In this document: piece after piece, positions 48,195 through 61,382 of the stretch | Numbering within the stretch: position 1 is the first letter of the stretch | Layout: every line of letters begins with the position of its first letter | From: Perilla frutescens | Lineage: Eukaryota; Streptophyta; Magnoliopsida; Lamiales; Lamiaceae | Assembly (NCBI GenBank): GCA_026008535.1 | Contig: BRKX01000003.1 | Location: 66,799,001 to 66,863,000, forward strand | DNA length: 64,000 nucleotides | Reading direction: 5' to 3' | The notes under the pieces: model-generated | Databases searched by the model: none | Seen by the model: the letters and a program-made list of their open reading frames with translations, nothing else | What the model was told of the DNA's origin: nothing | Made by a program: the position numbers and the translations under genes

Positions 48195-48682
48195 TATTTT
48201 TCGCCAATCATGACATGGGCTACACTGATGATTTGATGGGTCAACTAATTCTGCCAAATAACAATTCTTGTGTAGTTCAATTAAAATGCGAGGTACTCAC
48301 TCCAGAGGTTGCGGAGGGTTTAGCTTGTCAAGAAGGGATTATGTTGGCTAAGGAATATGGCTGCTCCAAAATCATTTTGGAAACCGACTGTAAAATAATC
48401 CATTTGCTCTTGAAAGCTGAAGATGAAAATTTCACATATATAGGAGGGGTCTGTGAGTCAATCCGAATGGAAGTCTGTTTATTAGAGAATGTGATCTTTA
48501 GTTGGGCGAGGAGAACTGCTAATCACATGGCCCATGCTCTGGCAAGTCTAGCATCTAGTAATTCTGCTTTCAGTTATTATACCGGTATTTTACCGGATGT
48601 AGTTTGGGATTTCATTCCGGGCGTTGAACGAGACTCTTGAGTTTTTATAAAATTTCCTTTTCCTCAAAAAAAAAAAAAAAAG
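48195..48682 (+). mobile_element. 5'-truncated LINE 3' end (RNase H-like domain and poly-A)
   Basis: The open frame ending at 48640 contains an RNase H-like domain of the plant LINE/RVT_3 type: EVAEGLACQEGIMLAKEYGC, then ILETDCK, and the C-terminal WARRTANHMAHALASLA. A stop, a short AT-rich UTR (TTTCCTTTTCCTC) and a 15-17 A tail at about 48666-48682 follow, as at a LINE 3' end. The upstream part of the frame (48161-48195) probably belongs to the neighbouring repeat. Only the terminal portion of ORF2 is present, typical of incomplete reverse transcription; not a functional gene. Confidence 0.8.
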
Positions 48683-48744
48683 TGTTTCAATTCACGAGGC
48701 AATCAAATTATACATGCTTTTAGGTAATTATTAGTTTGTCGTAT

Positions 48745-49122
48745 CAGATGAAATCATTTGTTACATTAATTTTGTGCAATACTCTATACTACATACTTAA
48801 AATTATTAATTTTTATTCTATTTTTTCTTCGATTTCAATTGATTGCGCTTTAGTTTAATTTTATACTTGTCAATTAGGGTTCACTTTTCCCAATTAGGAT
48901 ATATAATTATTTTTCAATATTTAATTTTATTTTTAATTAATAATTAATTATTTCATAAAAAGATCATTATACTTCATAATTGAGAAAAGTGAACCCTAAT
49001 TAACAAATATAAAATTAAACTAAAGGACAATCAATTGAAATTTAAGAAAAAAAAATATAAAAAATCAATAATTTTAAGTGTGTGGCATAGATTGTTGCAC
49101 ATAAGGTAGTAGATGATTCTAT
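48745..49122. mobile_element. foldback (long inverted repeat) element
   Basis: The arm 48745-48900 and the reverse complement of 48980-49122 share CTTAAAATTATT, TTTCAATTGATTG, TTTAGTTTAATTTTATA and AATTAGGGTTCACTTTT in order. The spacer is about 80 bp. Related arms occur at 52857-54300. Confidence 0.65.
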
Positions 49123-49143
49123 CCGCGTTTTAATTATTACATG

Positions 49144-49145
<2 letters not shown>

Positions 49146-49192
<47 letters not shown>
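49146..49192. repeat. (TA)n microsatellite
   Basis: About 23 perfect TA units. Confidence 0.9.
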
Positions 49193-49195
<3 letters not shown>

Positions 49196-50906
49196 TGTGC
49201 TAATATTATTTGTGCGAAATTTATATTTGATACATTGTCATGCAAGAGAATAAGGAATTAACAAATAAAAATATATATATTGAATGACGATTTGCGATCT
49301 GTGGTGGAAACCCTAATGGAGAGTTGGGGGAAATTTCTTGAATTGATAGATGGATATGATATGTTTGTTAGGTTTTATTTGTAGGGCTAAGGCAACGTTT
49401 GCAGATTATTATTTTTTTCTTTTATACATGCTCATTTTATAGTGAATGTTAATTTGTGCCATTTTATTATGGTCGATTGCTCTCACGAAAGAGGGATTTC
49501 ATCATCTTTCACTACTTTCAAAAGTATTAAAATAATATTCCCTCCATACTATAATGTAATCTCTTATTCATTTTTTGATCAACTCAAAATTATAGTCCAC
49601 CTTTTTTATTTGATGTAGATTAAAATTTCATTTTTCTTAATGCACACTTATTCAACATTCTTTGAAATCAACAATTATTTTATTTTGAATCAATACATTT
49701 TTTATTATGGGTAAAATTTCGTAAAATTTTATTTGTGTAAATTTTTCAGTATTTAACATTATCTGAAGTAGGAAAATCTCATATAATTTTCATGTTTCCA
49801 CGTATAATAAATACATTTTCAGTATATGTGTAAAAAATTGAAAGGGGCCTATAATTATGGGACGGGGGTATTTAAACAAAAGTCATTTAGCAAGCTCGAC
49901 AACAAGCGAAAAGCAATTAGAGCTCGTTTGGTTGGCAATAAAGTAAAGTTATATGAGAATATGATTTCTAAGAATGTTGATTCTGAGAAAAATAAATGTT
50001 ATAAATTATTTATTATGTGTTTGGAAAATAAGAAGAAAATTGTCAATATTCTCATTTTAGTATTTTTTATTCAAATTAATCAAAGATTTATTAAGATAAA
50101 TTAATAATATTGTAGACTTGTAGACTATATCTTCACCCATTTTATGATGAAAGACCGGAGTTCGTTCGATCATCATTCTCCTCCCCTCATTCAAAAAAAA
50201 AAGTAAATAAATTAACAATTAAGAGAGTCTATAAATAAATAAATATAAATTAATAATTAAAAATGTGTGTATATATAAGCAAAAATTGTATAAATATAAA
50301 CATACGCAAAAAATAATTATAAGAAAAATGCATTAATTTATAAAAGTAAATCTACATACATCAATCGAAGACAAATTGTTACATATGTCAATTATGTTCT
50401 TGATTCTAAAGTCGAGTTGCTCGTTGTTTGAGTTTTTCATTTCTCTACTATCAATTGCCAAAAAAAAAAAATACTATGATAATCGAATTTTAATAGGATT
50501 TTTATTTTTCTAATTTTTTTTTTGTTGAAAGTCAAAACTTTATAATAAAAAAATAACAATACTCCACAAAAAAATAAAATTAAGATAAAAAATATTTTGA
50601 AATTTGTCAATTATTTTTATTGAAAAATTAATTTATAAATTTAATAAAAATAAATGATGAAAAAAGCGATTAATGAAATGGTCTAAGTGTCTAACATAAG
50701 ATTTCTAAAAACAAGTTATCATAATATCTATTTCAAATAGATATTCAGAATCCAGGAAATTTGTATTAGTTTCCTTATTTTGAAGATTATGATTATTTTT
50801 TAAAATTATCAAAAATTAAATCAAATACAAAAATTTAAAAATAAGGAATTAGATTATTTTCCAAGATAAGATTCCTTCCCAACCGAAATCGGAAATATCT
50901 AACATT
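49193..50906. other. intergenic, no gene seen
   Basis: AT-rich. The 92-residue frame at 49826-50104 is Lys/Asn-rich without a domain and includes a GAGCTCGTTTGGTTGGCAA word that looks like a MITE end, so I do not call it a gene. Confidence 0.5.
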
Positions 50907-50925
50907 AATTAACAGAGCAAATCTC

Positions 50926-50992
50926 ACGGGTTCAGATCTCCTCAGTACCACCAGATCGAATGTGTGAGTAAAAAAAAATAAAAAATAAAAAA
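50926..50992 (+). mobile_element. 5'-truncated SINE with a 19-bp target duplication
   Basis: A 67-bp body has the box-B-like GGTTCAGATC, CTCAGTACCACCAGATCG, TGTGTGAGT and an A-rich tail. It is flanked by a perfect 19-bp direct repeat starting AATTAACAGAGC (50907-50925 and 50993-51011), the hallmark of LINE-machinery retroposition. Confidence 0.85.
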
Positions 50993-51224
50993 AATTAACA
51001 GAGCAAATCTCTATCATATTCATATTTATGATTCTTGATATGATATTTTACATTTTCATGAGATAAACCATCGTACAATTAAAATAAATAAATTATTTGA
51101 GAACACTTGTTCATCCCAATTAAAAAGGCGTGAACGTGGGCATGTCAATGTCCAGATAATATATGAAATAAAGTAGTAGATTATCGCGAATAGTGGAGAT
51201 TAACCGCATTCCCCTTATCCACGC

Positions 51225-51310
51225 TGAGAATGACTTAGTGATGAAATAGGTTGTTTCGAATCTCCTCATTATCACATGTTGGATATATGAGCAAAAAAAA
51301 TAAACACACA
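51225..51310 (+). mobile_element. SINE fragment
   Basis: Related to the copy at 50926: TTTCGAATCTCCTCATTATC, ATATGAGC, then an A-rich tail and a short (CA)n tract. The start and target repeat are not resolved. Confidence 0.5.
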
Positions 51311-52349
51311 CACACATCCACTCGTTGTGTGGCGGTATAAGATGATCTTATTTTTTGAGCAATAATATTTAGTATCTGAAATTTTATTTGAGAAATTGTG
51401 GAATGCTCATGTGCGAGCTATTTAAACTTTCCAATTAAATTACATAAAAATAATATTTTATATTTTTCTCAAGTTAATATTTTAATCAATTGAAAAGTAC
51501 AAATATTTTTTACTTTATTTTATGATTTGATATTTTTGACCGGGAAATTTCTTCTCGAAAATTATGCATTGCTTGTTTTTTATACATAGTATAGATATAT
51601 ATATCAACATTAACTAGATTTTCACTCATATGATGCACGAGTTCATGATCTCAAACTCAATTATTATATAGTTAATGTAGTGGCACATTTTCATATTTTA
51701 TAGATAATTAATATTTTACTGAATAAGGTCATAGCATTTTTCATTTGTCCAATTATCTTTTTTTTTATATATATCAGACAATTATTATTCTCAATCTAGT
51801 TAAAAATAGTTAAGTTGACAATCAATAAAAGAAACATTTAATACAAGATATAAAAGTTGAATGGTCTCTATTAATAGAAATATTTTCATTTTTTTCGATT
51901 AAATGAACCTTCCGGTTTTAGTTAATTGATTATACAACCAATATTTAATACATTTAATACTATTTTATATATATATATATATATATATTGTATGTAAAAT
52001 CTCACATAGAAGACTACTATATTTAATGCTATCACATAATAACTCAATTATATTAAATATATGACTTAATTTGTAATTTCATCTAATATTATATTTGTTT
52101 TTCTCTCCCATGTATAAGATTGGTCATCCGCGTCTCATTTTGATTTTGATAACATTAAGATGTTTATTTTCGTTCTCTCATGTAGTGTAATATTTTGATT
52201 TTCGTGCTTATAGAGATAATTAAATATTAGGATGTTTTTTGTATCCATTTTTTAATTTTTTTAGTGCAATATGTAGTGTAGTCCATACATTTTTGTTGTG
52301 TTTCGCTATTTTATTTAGTATATTGTTAGATCTATTGAAATTATTGATG
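51311..52349. other. intergenic, no gene seen
   Basis: AT-rich with a (TA)n tract near 51968-51989; no domain-bearing frame. Confidence 0.5.
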
Positions 52350-52445
52350 TTTTTTTTAATTTTTTTTACTCACACTCAACTGGTGGTATTGAGAAGATTC
52401 GAACTCGTGACCTCTGGTATCCAAGCAACCTAATAATGAAGGGAA
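52350..52445 (-). mobile_element. SINE fragment, minus strand
   Basis: On the minus strand: GGTTGCTTGG, a box-B-like GAGTTCGAATC, TTCTCAATACCACCAGTTG, TGTGAGT and an A-rich tail. It is the longest 5' portion of this family in the window. Confidence 0.6.
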
Positions 52446-52856
52446 AAAAAATAATCTACTTGATAATTATAGTTTTTATTATTTATTTTATTTCTCTCAT
52501 GTAATATAAAATTTTAATTTAACATATAATCAAACACGTACGTCTATCCATATGTAATCAAACACGCCAACTAAGCATCGAAACTATTAGTGTGTAATTA
52601 ATTAATTAAATATTAATTTATACTGTAATTAATAATGCACAAATACGCACTCAAACTACATATATACCCTAATAATTTTAAAAATATATATTAATAAGTA
52701 ATTAATTAGAACTACATTATCCTCAAAATCAATTTAAATGTAATTCCCTAAACGAATGATCGGAATTAATGTAATCAAACACCTCAAATCACGTCAATGT
52801 GCATAGATGTATATATAAGATAAGATATACATCTTTGCCACTTATATAATCAATTT

Positions 52857-53706
52857 AGAGTAAATTGCACTTTTGGTCCCATTTTAGAATAAGGTGAAAA
52901 CACTTTGTCTCAATTGTGAATTTTTTTGTCACAAGAGAATTTATTCTAATATTTTTTATCCCATATGATATGTCTCGACATTTTGATCCCAAAACTAATA
53001 GGACACATAACGGTTGTTAAATTTTGGGACTAAAATTGTGAAAACGTATCATTTGTGACAAAAACGTCGTAAAAATTGAACTTGGGACATAAAAACTTAT
53101 GGTTGGAACCAAAAATGTATATTTCATTTTTTTTCTTTGATTTCAATTTTCTGTACTTATTTTAATTTATACATGTCATTTATGATTTATTCTACCCAAT
53201 TATAATTTATTATAATTTTTAATTATTTATTTTACAAATAATCAATTGATTTTTCAAAATATACCAAATAAAATATTTAAAAATAGAAATTGAGGGATAT
53301 TTTAGTAGAGTGACTAAAATAATTTTTCAAATCATCAATTAATAATTAAAACATTATAACAAATCCTAATTTGTTAGGGTAAATGCTAATATAACAATTG
53401 TAAAACTAAACTAAAACACTGGATATTAAAATTGAAGAAAAAATATAAAGAAAAATAAAAAAATAGTGCAATGGATAAATGCATTAGACGATTTCATTAA
53501 ACTAAAAATATTAGGATAGAGAATCCTCCTTTTTTATTCAGGTCCGAATTGATCGGCTGCCACGTCAGATTCAATTGGATGAAATTTGGAAATCATGTGA
53601 AAACCAAACAAGAGCTGCGTTTATATATTTTATTAAAACTACATTTTTAAAAATGTGTGAAAAACCAAAAACACCTAAAGTTTGTGTATTTTAAGTAAAT
53701 TAACCC

Positions 53707-53776
<70 letters not shown>

Positions 53777-54300
53777 ACTCAAGTAATTTAATTAAAATTT
53801 TATACACATTTTATTACTATTATCAAACAAATTATTTTAGCTGGATTTACTAAAATACCCCTAAATTTTTATTTTAAATATTTTATTTGGAATATTTAGA
53901 AAAAAATAAAAATAAAGAAAACAACAAAAAATTGAATACTTTAAAAACAAATTCTAAAAAAGTATAATAAATTCGAATTGGGTAGAATGAACCTTAAATA
54001 ACAGTTATAAAATTAAATTAAAGTACAAGAAATTCAAATCAAATAAAAAAATAAAAAATAAACTACAAAAATTGATATGTTCATTTTTTGTCCCTGTTTT
54101 AACATTTTTAGTCCCAAGTTTAAATATTTCCAACATTTTTGTCCCAGATTTAACTGGCGTTAAGTATCCATTTTGTGTTGGGACAAAAAATGTCAAAACT
54201 TATCATTTGGGGCCAAAAATATTGCAAAAATTAAACTTGAGACCAAAAAAGTTATAGTTGGGACTAAAAGTGTTTGACCCTATTCTAATATGACTATAAG
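52857..54300. mobile_element. foldback or MULE-like element with ~440-bp inverted arms
   Basis: The left arm 52857-53300 (TTTTGGTCCC..., then TTTGATTTCAATTTTCTGTA, TTATTCTACCCAATTA) is matched in order by the reverse complement of 53880-54300 (AACACTTTTAGTCCCAACTA, TTTGATTTGAATTTCTTGTA, CATTCTACCCAATTCG). Each arm also contains its own smaller palindrome. The middle holds an (ATT)n tract and no gene. Target repeats were not identified. Confidence 0.6.
53708..53774. repeat. (ATT)n microsatellite
   Basis: About 22 perfect units, inside the foldback element. Confidence 0.9.
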
Positions 54301-55000
54301 TGAAATTAACTCATTAATTTATTACCTCACTTGGTAATAATGAATCACAAATAATAATTACAAAATTGAACTAAAGTGTACGAGATCAAAATTACATAAC
54401 AAAAACGGAAGAAAATTTTATAATTTAACTGTGAATCATATACCTTCAGAAAATCTCATACCATATTATCAAATGCGTACACATATTCAATACCAATTTA
54501 ATTGTGAATAATAATAATATAATAAAAATTAGAATGTTACAAGAGTATATGGATTTATGTAATTATTGTAATCACCGGTTAATTTCGTGGTATACTAGAT
54601 AAGATATTTGAATCATTTCTTTCTCAAATCACAATTGGAAATTATTTCATTTGACAATGCTTCCATATTGAAGAACATTTTGGTGGGGTGGAATTGCGAA
54701 ATTGAAGTTGGGGATTTTTTTTCAATTTGGGGATTTATTTTTTTCAAAGGATTTTTTTAACCTAAAATAAGAGTTCAGAGATCGATTTACAATAATTTGT
54801 TTTAAAGTAGGGAAGAAGGTTCAATTTGGGCCAAAATTTTATTTCGGGATCAAACTGAGATTTCGGATATAGTTGTAAGATCAAATTGGACTTTTACCCT
54901 TAAATTAACGTCGCTAATGACGGATGTTAATGGAAATTAGTTTAGGGACTAACGAATGGATTAACGTGCTTTTAAAAAGTTAAGAAACTCCTAATCTCAA
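54301..55000. other. intergenic, no gene seen
   Basis: AT-rich. The part from 54360 resembles one arm of the foldback family (AAAATTGAACTAAAGTGTAC). No coding signal. Confidence 0.45.
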
Positions 55001-55732
55001 AGTTCACGTTTGATTTCAAACAAGAGGTAAAGCTTTGCAAATTCTTGAATTTCATAGTTTTATGATTTCATATGTTCAGTTCATAAGCAAGGATGATGAA
55101 GTTAAAAGAAAAATAATGCTTATGTGTGCTGCTCATATTTGTCGGCCATTTCTTATATATATAATACATATATTTTCATTTAGCATTTAAAAACTAGATC
55201 ATGAACTTTTATAATCACTCTTATGCGAGTCTTAATAATATTGGGTGTAATGGATCAAATTTTGTAATAACTTTAACTTTTGATTAAATAGATTATGAAA
55301 ACAAGTCAATGAAGTTTAGTTAATCGGTGCTATTGATGTTTTTTTTTTACAAGATCAAAGTAGAAGGGAATTGATCGAGAGGATTAGATTAATGTTGTAA
55401 GAAGCAATTTTAATTGAAAATTATAAATTAATTAATGGATTTAAGATGCTCTTATTTCAATCTCCTATTTAACATTTAATAATGAATATATTTATTCATT
55501 TCACATATACATGGCTTATAGCGTTAGCTAATTTTCTAATTTCGGGTTTTATTTTGATCCAAAATCTTAGAACTAGATGGGAATTATTTTATTAACTATA
55601 ATTTCAGAATATTAGTTGATAACTGGATTATAAAGTGTAGATAATAAAGCATGAGATTAATGGTAATCTTATTAATGAACACAGATCGTCTGTCAAGTTA
55701 GGAAAAATGTAATGGTTCATTTCAGTTTCTTA

Positions 55733-55767
<35 letters not shown>

Positions 55768-57054
55768 AGTTTAGTTGGTAATTGGATAATGAAGATTATA
55801 CAGTGGCTCTATGATTAATAATCTTTTAATTAAAAAAAAAATTGGATTATGAGTTTAAGATTTCATGTGAACTACTAATGATTGGAAGGAATTTTCATTT
55901 GATACTGAATTTTATTAAAGTAGATGTAAGTGTTGGCGATCTTAAATAAATTTAGTTATGCCATAACTATTCAAATTCTTTTTGGTGCACAATTAATAGT
56001 TTGTAAAGTTAGATTTGGTATGTAAGTTTTATTTGAGATTACTTTGATATCTAGGTGCACCGCAATTTGGATCCTCGTTCATCGTGTGATATTTCGTGAT
56101 TATTTTACTCGCTCTACTTATTGAGGTGGGTAATAATTTTAAAGTTATATATGTATGTGGGTAAATATCTACTTTGAAGTTGTATGTGGGTAAACAATTT
56201 AAAGTTACGTTTCTGAGTGGGTAAATGTTTTTAAATTATGCCTCTAAGTGGGTAATCATTTTAAAGTTATATTTGTGATTAGGTAATTTATTTAAAGTTA
56301 ATGCTTATAAAGTTGTGTTTGAAATTGATAAATCATTATCCTTGAATGTTGTAGGATATGTTTGGAAATATTTTTATTGTCCAACTTAATTTGTCGTTCG
56401 TGAATTGTGGTGGAATAACTATGTGATAAAATATGTCATGTGCACAGTCAATGTATGAGTCTATTATTCTTCTTGTGTGATGTGGAATAATATGATTGAT
56501 ATTCCTCCTTCATGATGTGGAATGTTATTATCTGTAATTCTTCCTTCGTAATGTGGAATTATGGATTAGTTATATCACAATTCTGCGATTTAATTTATTG
56601 TTGGACAAGGAAAAGAAAAACAAGAATTTTGGATCATATCTCGTGTATTCCTCTCACTGAGTATGATTTATTAGTGCTCACCCCATGTTATTAAAATATT
56701 TTTCAGATCAGTGAGCTTGGAGCTGCGAGGAGGAAATGTGGTGGTTGTGACTAATTATTTTAAATTGTCAAAAATAATAGTTAGACTTTATTACTTTTAA
56801 TTAAAACCTCTAGACATGATAACCTTTGGTTTTTTTTTTTTGGTCTTGATTGGGTTAATTATTGCAAGACTTTGGTGGATGTGTTTTGAGGATTTATTTA
56901 TGAGATTTAATTATTGAATTAAGATTTTTATTATTTTGTATTTTTGTTATTTTTAAAAAAATATGTTTGAGATATTATTGATGAAATTATTATATTCTGC
57001 ATTAAATAAAAAAGAAAGAGTAGCATTTTTTAATTATTAAATTTAGGGTGTTAC
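55000..57054 (+). mobile_element. gypsy-type LTR fragment (left end not found)
   Basis: Ends TTTAGGGTGTTACA at 57054, a normal gypsy LTR terminus. It carries the block CTCACTGAGT...TTAGTGCTCACCCC...TTTTTCAGAT at 56655-56707, which is shared with the LTRs at 11625 and 20959. GTGGGTAA words recur between 56125 and 56260. The TGTAACACC start is not visible, so it is truncated or diverged. Confidence 0.6.
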
Positions 57055-58106
57055 AAAACCGTCTCTCGAACTGCCTAGATTGTAGATTACACAATAAATA
57101 TTAATGTGTCAATTCAATACCAATCGTATAACTCCTAACAGCTCGTAAGTTTTATTGTTCTCTAAATTAATCACAACTCTATCGAGTGATATTAATTAAC
57201 CATTTAATTATTCTGTATCTTGTGTTAAAACTCCCCTCTCAATTTATGAATCAAATTGTATTATTTAGTGATCAGGTAAACAATATAGATAAACACGGGA
57301 ATAATCAAAACATGATTAAATCATAGATTCCAAATAAAATAAATCAAAAGAACTTCATAAATAAATCATAATCCAACCCTAGAATACTAGGGTTTTTAGA
57401 TATTCATCATAAAATAAATATTCAAAATATATCCAGAAGAAAACATTATAATTCAATACAGAAGTAAATAAAACCTTGAAGATTTAATCCGTCTCTAATC
57501 TTGAACTCTTTGAATTATTTGTTCTCCACGTTCTTCTCCGTTGTTTTTCTCTGCTGGCAATTTTAGGGTATCATCAATTGTGTCTAATTTTCGCACAAAA
57601 AACATATTATATTTAGGAAATAAAAGTCCAAAATCAGATAAAAATCGGACAAACCCATGCCATTCGCGACCTCACTCGTGACTTGGGTCACGAGTCCATG
57701 TGTCACCGACATGGCAAAGATATTCGCGGGCGCTCTGAAATTACAACTGAGCTCGCGAATTCTCTTCTTCTGCACCCCTCGCAGTAACGAGCTCACATTG
57801 TTTAGGTCGGGATGCCATTTGCGACCATATTCGCAGATGCACTCGCGACTCAACTCGTGAATTTCCTTCTGTATCATTTACGCCTCTTTCTCGACTCGAT
57901 TTCTTCAACACACAATCCCGAAACATCATCAACCAGTCTCTTCTTGAAAATACAGCATAAATGGGGACAAATCCTACAAAAATCACAATACATACCAAAC
58001 TCCAAGAACGAGTGAAATCTAATTAAATTGGAATTAAAATACAAATAAACAAAATAAAATGCACAATTAAATAGCACAAAAACTAGTACAAAATTCCAAT
58101 TTATCA
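57055..58106 (-). mobile_element. LTR-like fragment, Athila/Tat-type start
   Basis: On the minus strand it begins TGATAAATTGG at 58106, a start seen in long Athila/Tat-group LTRs. Its R-like part (57655-57860) is rich in TCGCGA, CTCGTGA and GTCACGAG words. The frames here (57584-57998) come from this repetitive part and lack domains. No primer site or matching target repeat was found next to it. Confidence 0.5.
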
Positions 58107-59639
58107 ACTATCAAAGTCGTGTGCTGTGAAACGAGATTACGCGAGCACCCATACCCAAGAGGTGCACTACATAGCTCTTCCCAGAAACCCCCCGGTAACT
58201 AAGATCAACAACGTAGAAAAAACACGTGTTTCTTACTCTTAATCCCATCCTCGTCTAGGCTAACGGAGCCTTACTTATTTAGGTTCAAGGAGGCCTCGAA
58301 AAACACTGTTGAGAGGAAGATCATTAGCCCTGTTCATTCTCTTTACCAGGTTGTCGCTTTTAGGAATGACAAAGACACTAAGTGGACTACATATATTTCA
58401 GGAATTATAGAATAATCTCGATGATGACTTTAAGAATTAGTTAGAGTAAGATAATGAAGTTGCTTCTATGTTCGAGCTAATAAAGTTATCTCAAACAAAG
58501 CTTTTACCAACAATTGTTGACTGCGTGCTAGAATACTACAACACAAATGAAAAGTATTTTCAATTGAGTGATCACAAACTCACTATTACATTAGAAGATG
58601 TGTTATATATTACTGGATTGCCCATTTCCAGCAATCCAGTGATATGTACTACATTCTATGATGCAGGGATATTTCCTAGGCTATTCACACGTTTGAGGAA
58701 AAAAGACATAATACGGAATTGAATTTCCATGAAACAATTGAAGAAGATTGCTAAAAGAGCAGATAAAGGAAGAGTTGTGATACTTATTGTGCTACATTAT
58801 GTAATCGCTCCTTTTTCTGACGGGCATGGTCTTACACCCAATTCTGTCCAGCTTTTAGAAGATGTGGGTATGGTTGATAGTTATGCACGGGAAGTTGCGT
58901 TGCTATCATTCTTATACTTGGGGCTGGACAATCGAAAAAATGATAGATTAAAAAAGTACGATGAAAATCTCTATGTTGTGATTGTAGTTGAATTTTTATT
59001 TATGTTTGTTTCAATTCTAATTCTTTTTTTTATATTGATATATTCTATTGTTTGACAGATTTTTTTTCTTAATATGAATCCATGACCTGCGAAATATTTT
59101 TTAGCTAAGTTGGTATTAATTGTTTACAAGGGGTCGCTTTTGCATCATATTTTGGATATCGTACAAAAATATCTTTCAATCATAAAGTAAACCTCAAAGA
59201 CTAAGTGATAACACTTCTTAGTGATGTGGCCAACATGGATAATAATGTGTCTGACTATGTAAGTTAGTTACTTTAATTATTTTTTTCTTATAATTTCATT
59301 TAATCTAAAGTTGAATTGGTTATAGGAATTGAGAATTTTGTCGAAACCATATCAGCCACAAATGTTGTCGCTCACCTTGAAGGGCAAGAAGAATTTGGGA
59401 TTCTTCTAGCCCCACTTTTTTGCCATGGCATTGTGGCACATCATGAACCATATGTTGTTATAAAAAAGTTTGTTGTCTTTTCAAACATTGATGTTTCCAA
59501 AATGAAGGAGAAAAAGATGAAAATTAAAACGAAGGAGTCTAGAGGGCAATATGAGAAAAAAATTTCACTACATTACACGAAAGAACTCGAGTGTTGGTAG
59601 TTGCAGAAGCGAACTAGGACCTTCAACTTCACTCATTTA

Positions 59640-61250
59640 CCCCCAGTTAGTGACAAATCCAAATTCTCGAGTGTTTTGTGTCTCTTTTTCGTTCTTTTAT
59701 CATTTATTTTTTTTTCTCTTTTTTGAGCCGAAAAAAGTCAGTTTGGGCATAAGAGGGGCATGAGGGAGCTGAATCACACCTGGAGGGCATTTTGATACTA
59801 ATGATACCACGATGGATAATGACTCCTCAAAGAAAAGCTCTCTTTCGAGCCTGAGAGAAATGCCCACCATTCCAGTAGTGCTGAAGAGGAAGTCAGTGAT
59901 CGTGCCCACACCAAACCTAGGGTGATTGCAGAAAAGAGAAAGAAGAACATGCACAAGATCAATATTACCAGTTGAGGCAAGAACAGTGCACCCGAGTTGC
60001 CGAGGAAAAGTAGAGCTATTTATGGCAAGTCTGGTCGCATCCCCTGAATTTAGGAGGTGGATCACTTATCTAAGGAAAGGTAGATCTTGGTGATCTAGGG
60101 CACGCCGAGTACAGATTCTGTGGATCGGATCTTCTAAATAAAGGAAGAATCTTCTAGATATGAAAAGTTGTGGGCACATCGATTTGCAGATCGATCTGAA
60201 GATCCCCCGTTGACTTGTGTTTTGTACTCATATATGAATTAGTTCATGGCATAGGCCAAACACACATTCTGCACTTAAACAATTTGATACATTTGTACCT
60301 TTACATTTTCTGCATTTTACATTTCCGTTCAAAACAATCTCGAGCATTAAGCCCGCGAGATTTTAGGTTCACTTTTTATGTTCTTAAATCCAATATTGGT
60401 GTTGGAACATATGTAAGTTTTTCATTTCAATTATGTGTTATTTTATTTATTTTCATTATTGTTCTAAGTCTAGCATGGGCAGATAGACTCGTTATTTCAA
60501 ATTGAACAAAGATGAGAACTTAATGAACATATAAGGAACCGTGAGGCTTGTGGGCATTAAAACTATGTGAAATTGGTTCTCCATCTTGTAATCATTTTTT
60601 GTTGCATTAAAGTGGGCTAAGCTAGTTAATCGCGGCTGATCACTCGTTAATTAGAATTATGTTCATACCTCTATGCATGGTCAATGAATCATAACTGTGT
60701 GTTGATCATAAAGGGATGTGATACATCACATGTACTGTGGGCAAATTGAGAAATCAGTATCTGAAGTAAATCTGGGTTTGTTTGGGGTATAAAGTTTCAT
60801 TGTTGTTTACAATGAATTGAGAAATTGAGGTTGGGCAACAAGTTAGGGGTTAAGAGATGAGAAATCACCTCTAGTCTAAATTGAAAGGATAGATTAGACG
60901 CATAGAGAAATTCGGTGCCTTTAACTGGATAATTAAATTCACATAAGTAATCAGTGTACCCATGATCAGTTTCATGTTTGTTAAGTTCAAATTGACTTTC
61001 AAATCCAGAATACTTTACTATAAATATTTTCCTTTTTTCTTTGTTTTGTTTTATTTTACTTTACAGTGTTTACATTCAAAATACGAAGAGCACACAACCC
61101 TCAACTTTTGGAATTGGTGACATTGGAAGATAGGATTCATAGCTCCTCGTGTGATCGACCCTTACTAATATTTGCTAGCTACGCCTGCAGTAGATATACG
61201 AATAAGTCTCTCTTTAGATTTATTCTGACTGTGAGTTAATGCCCTTGTCA
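59640..61250. other. retrotransposon-like sequence inside the pseudogene
   Basis: The segment lacks domain-bearing frames. Near 61140-61190 it has TCGTGTGATCGACCCTTACT and CTAGCTACGCC words of the kind found at the LTR/leader boundary of Athila/Tat-type elements. Boundaries could not be fixed. Confidence 0.35.
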
Positions 61251-61382
61251 ACCACCTCAGACGACCTAATCTTGCATGTTATGCGAGAAAGAAAAGATAA
61301 GTGTTAAGTTTCATGTGTGTTTTTTTTTCTTTTTTAAGTTTTATAACTCATCGTGAGAATCTCAACCTTGATGAAAAGGAAT

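Noticed and set aside
57584..57998. Overlapping frames of 67-97 residues on both strands
   Set aside because: They arise from repeated TCGCGA/GTCACGAG words in an LTR-like segment; open frames in several phases at once are expected there.
59700..60065. 121-residue minus-strand frame
   Set aside because: It lies in a retrotransposon-like stretch, opposite to the PMD/ULP1 pseudogene, with a Lys/Asn run from a homopolymer and no domain.
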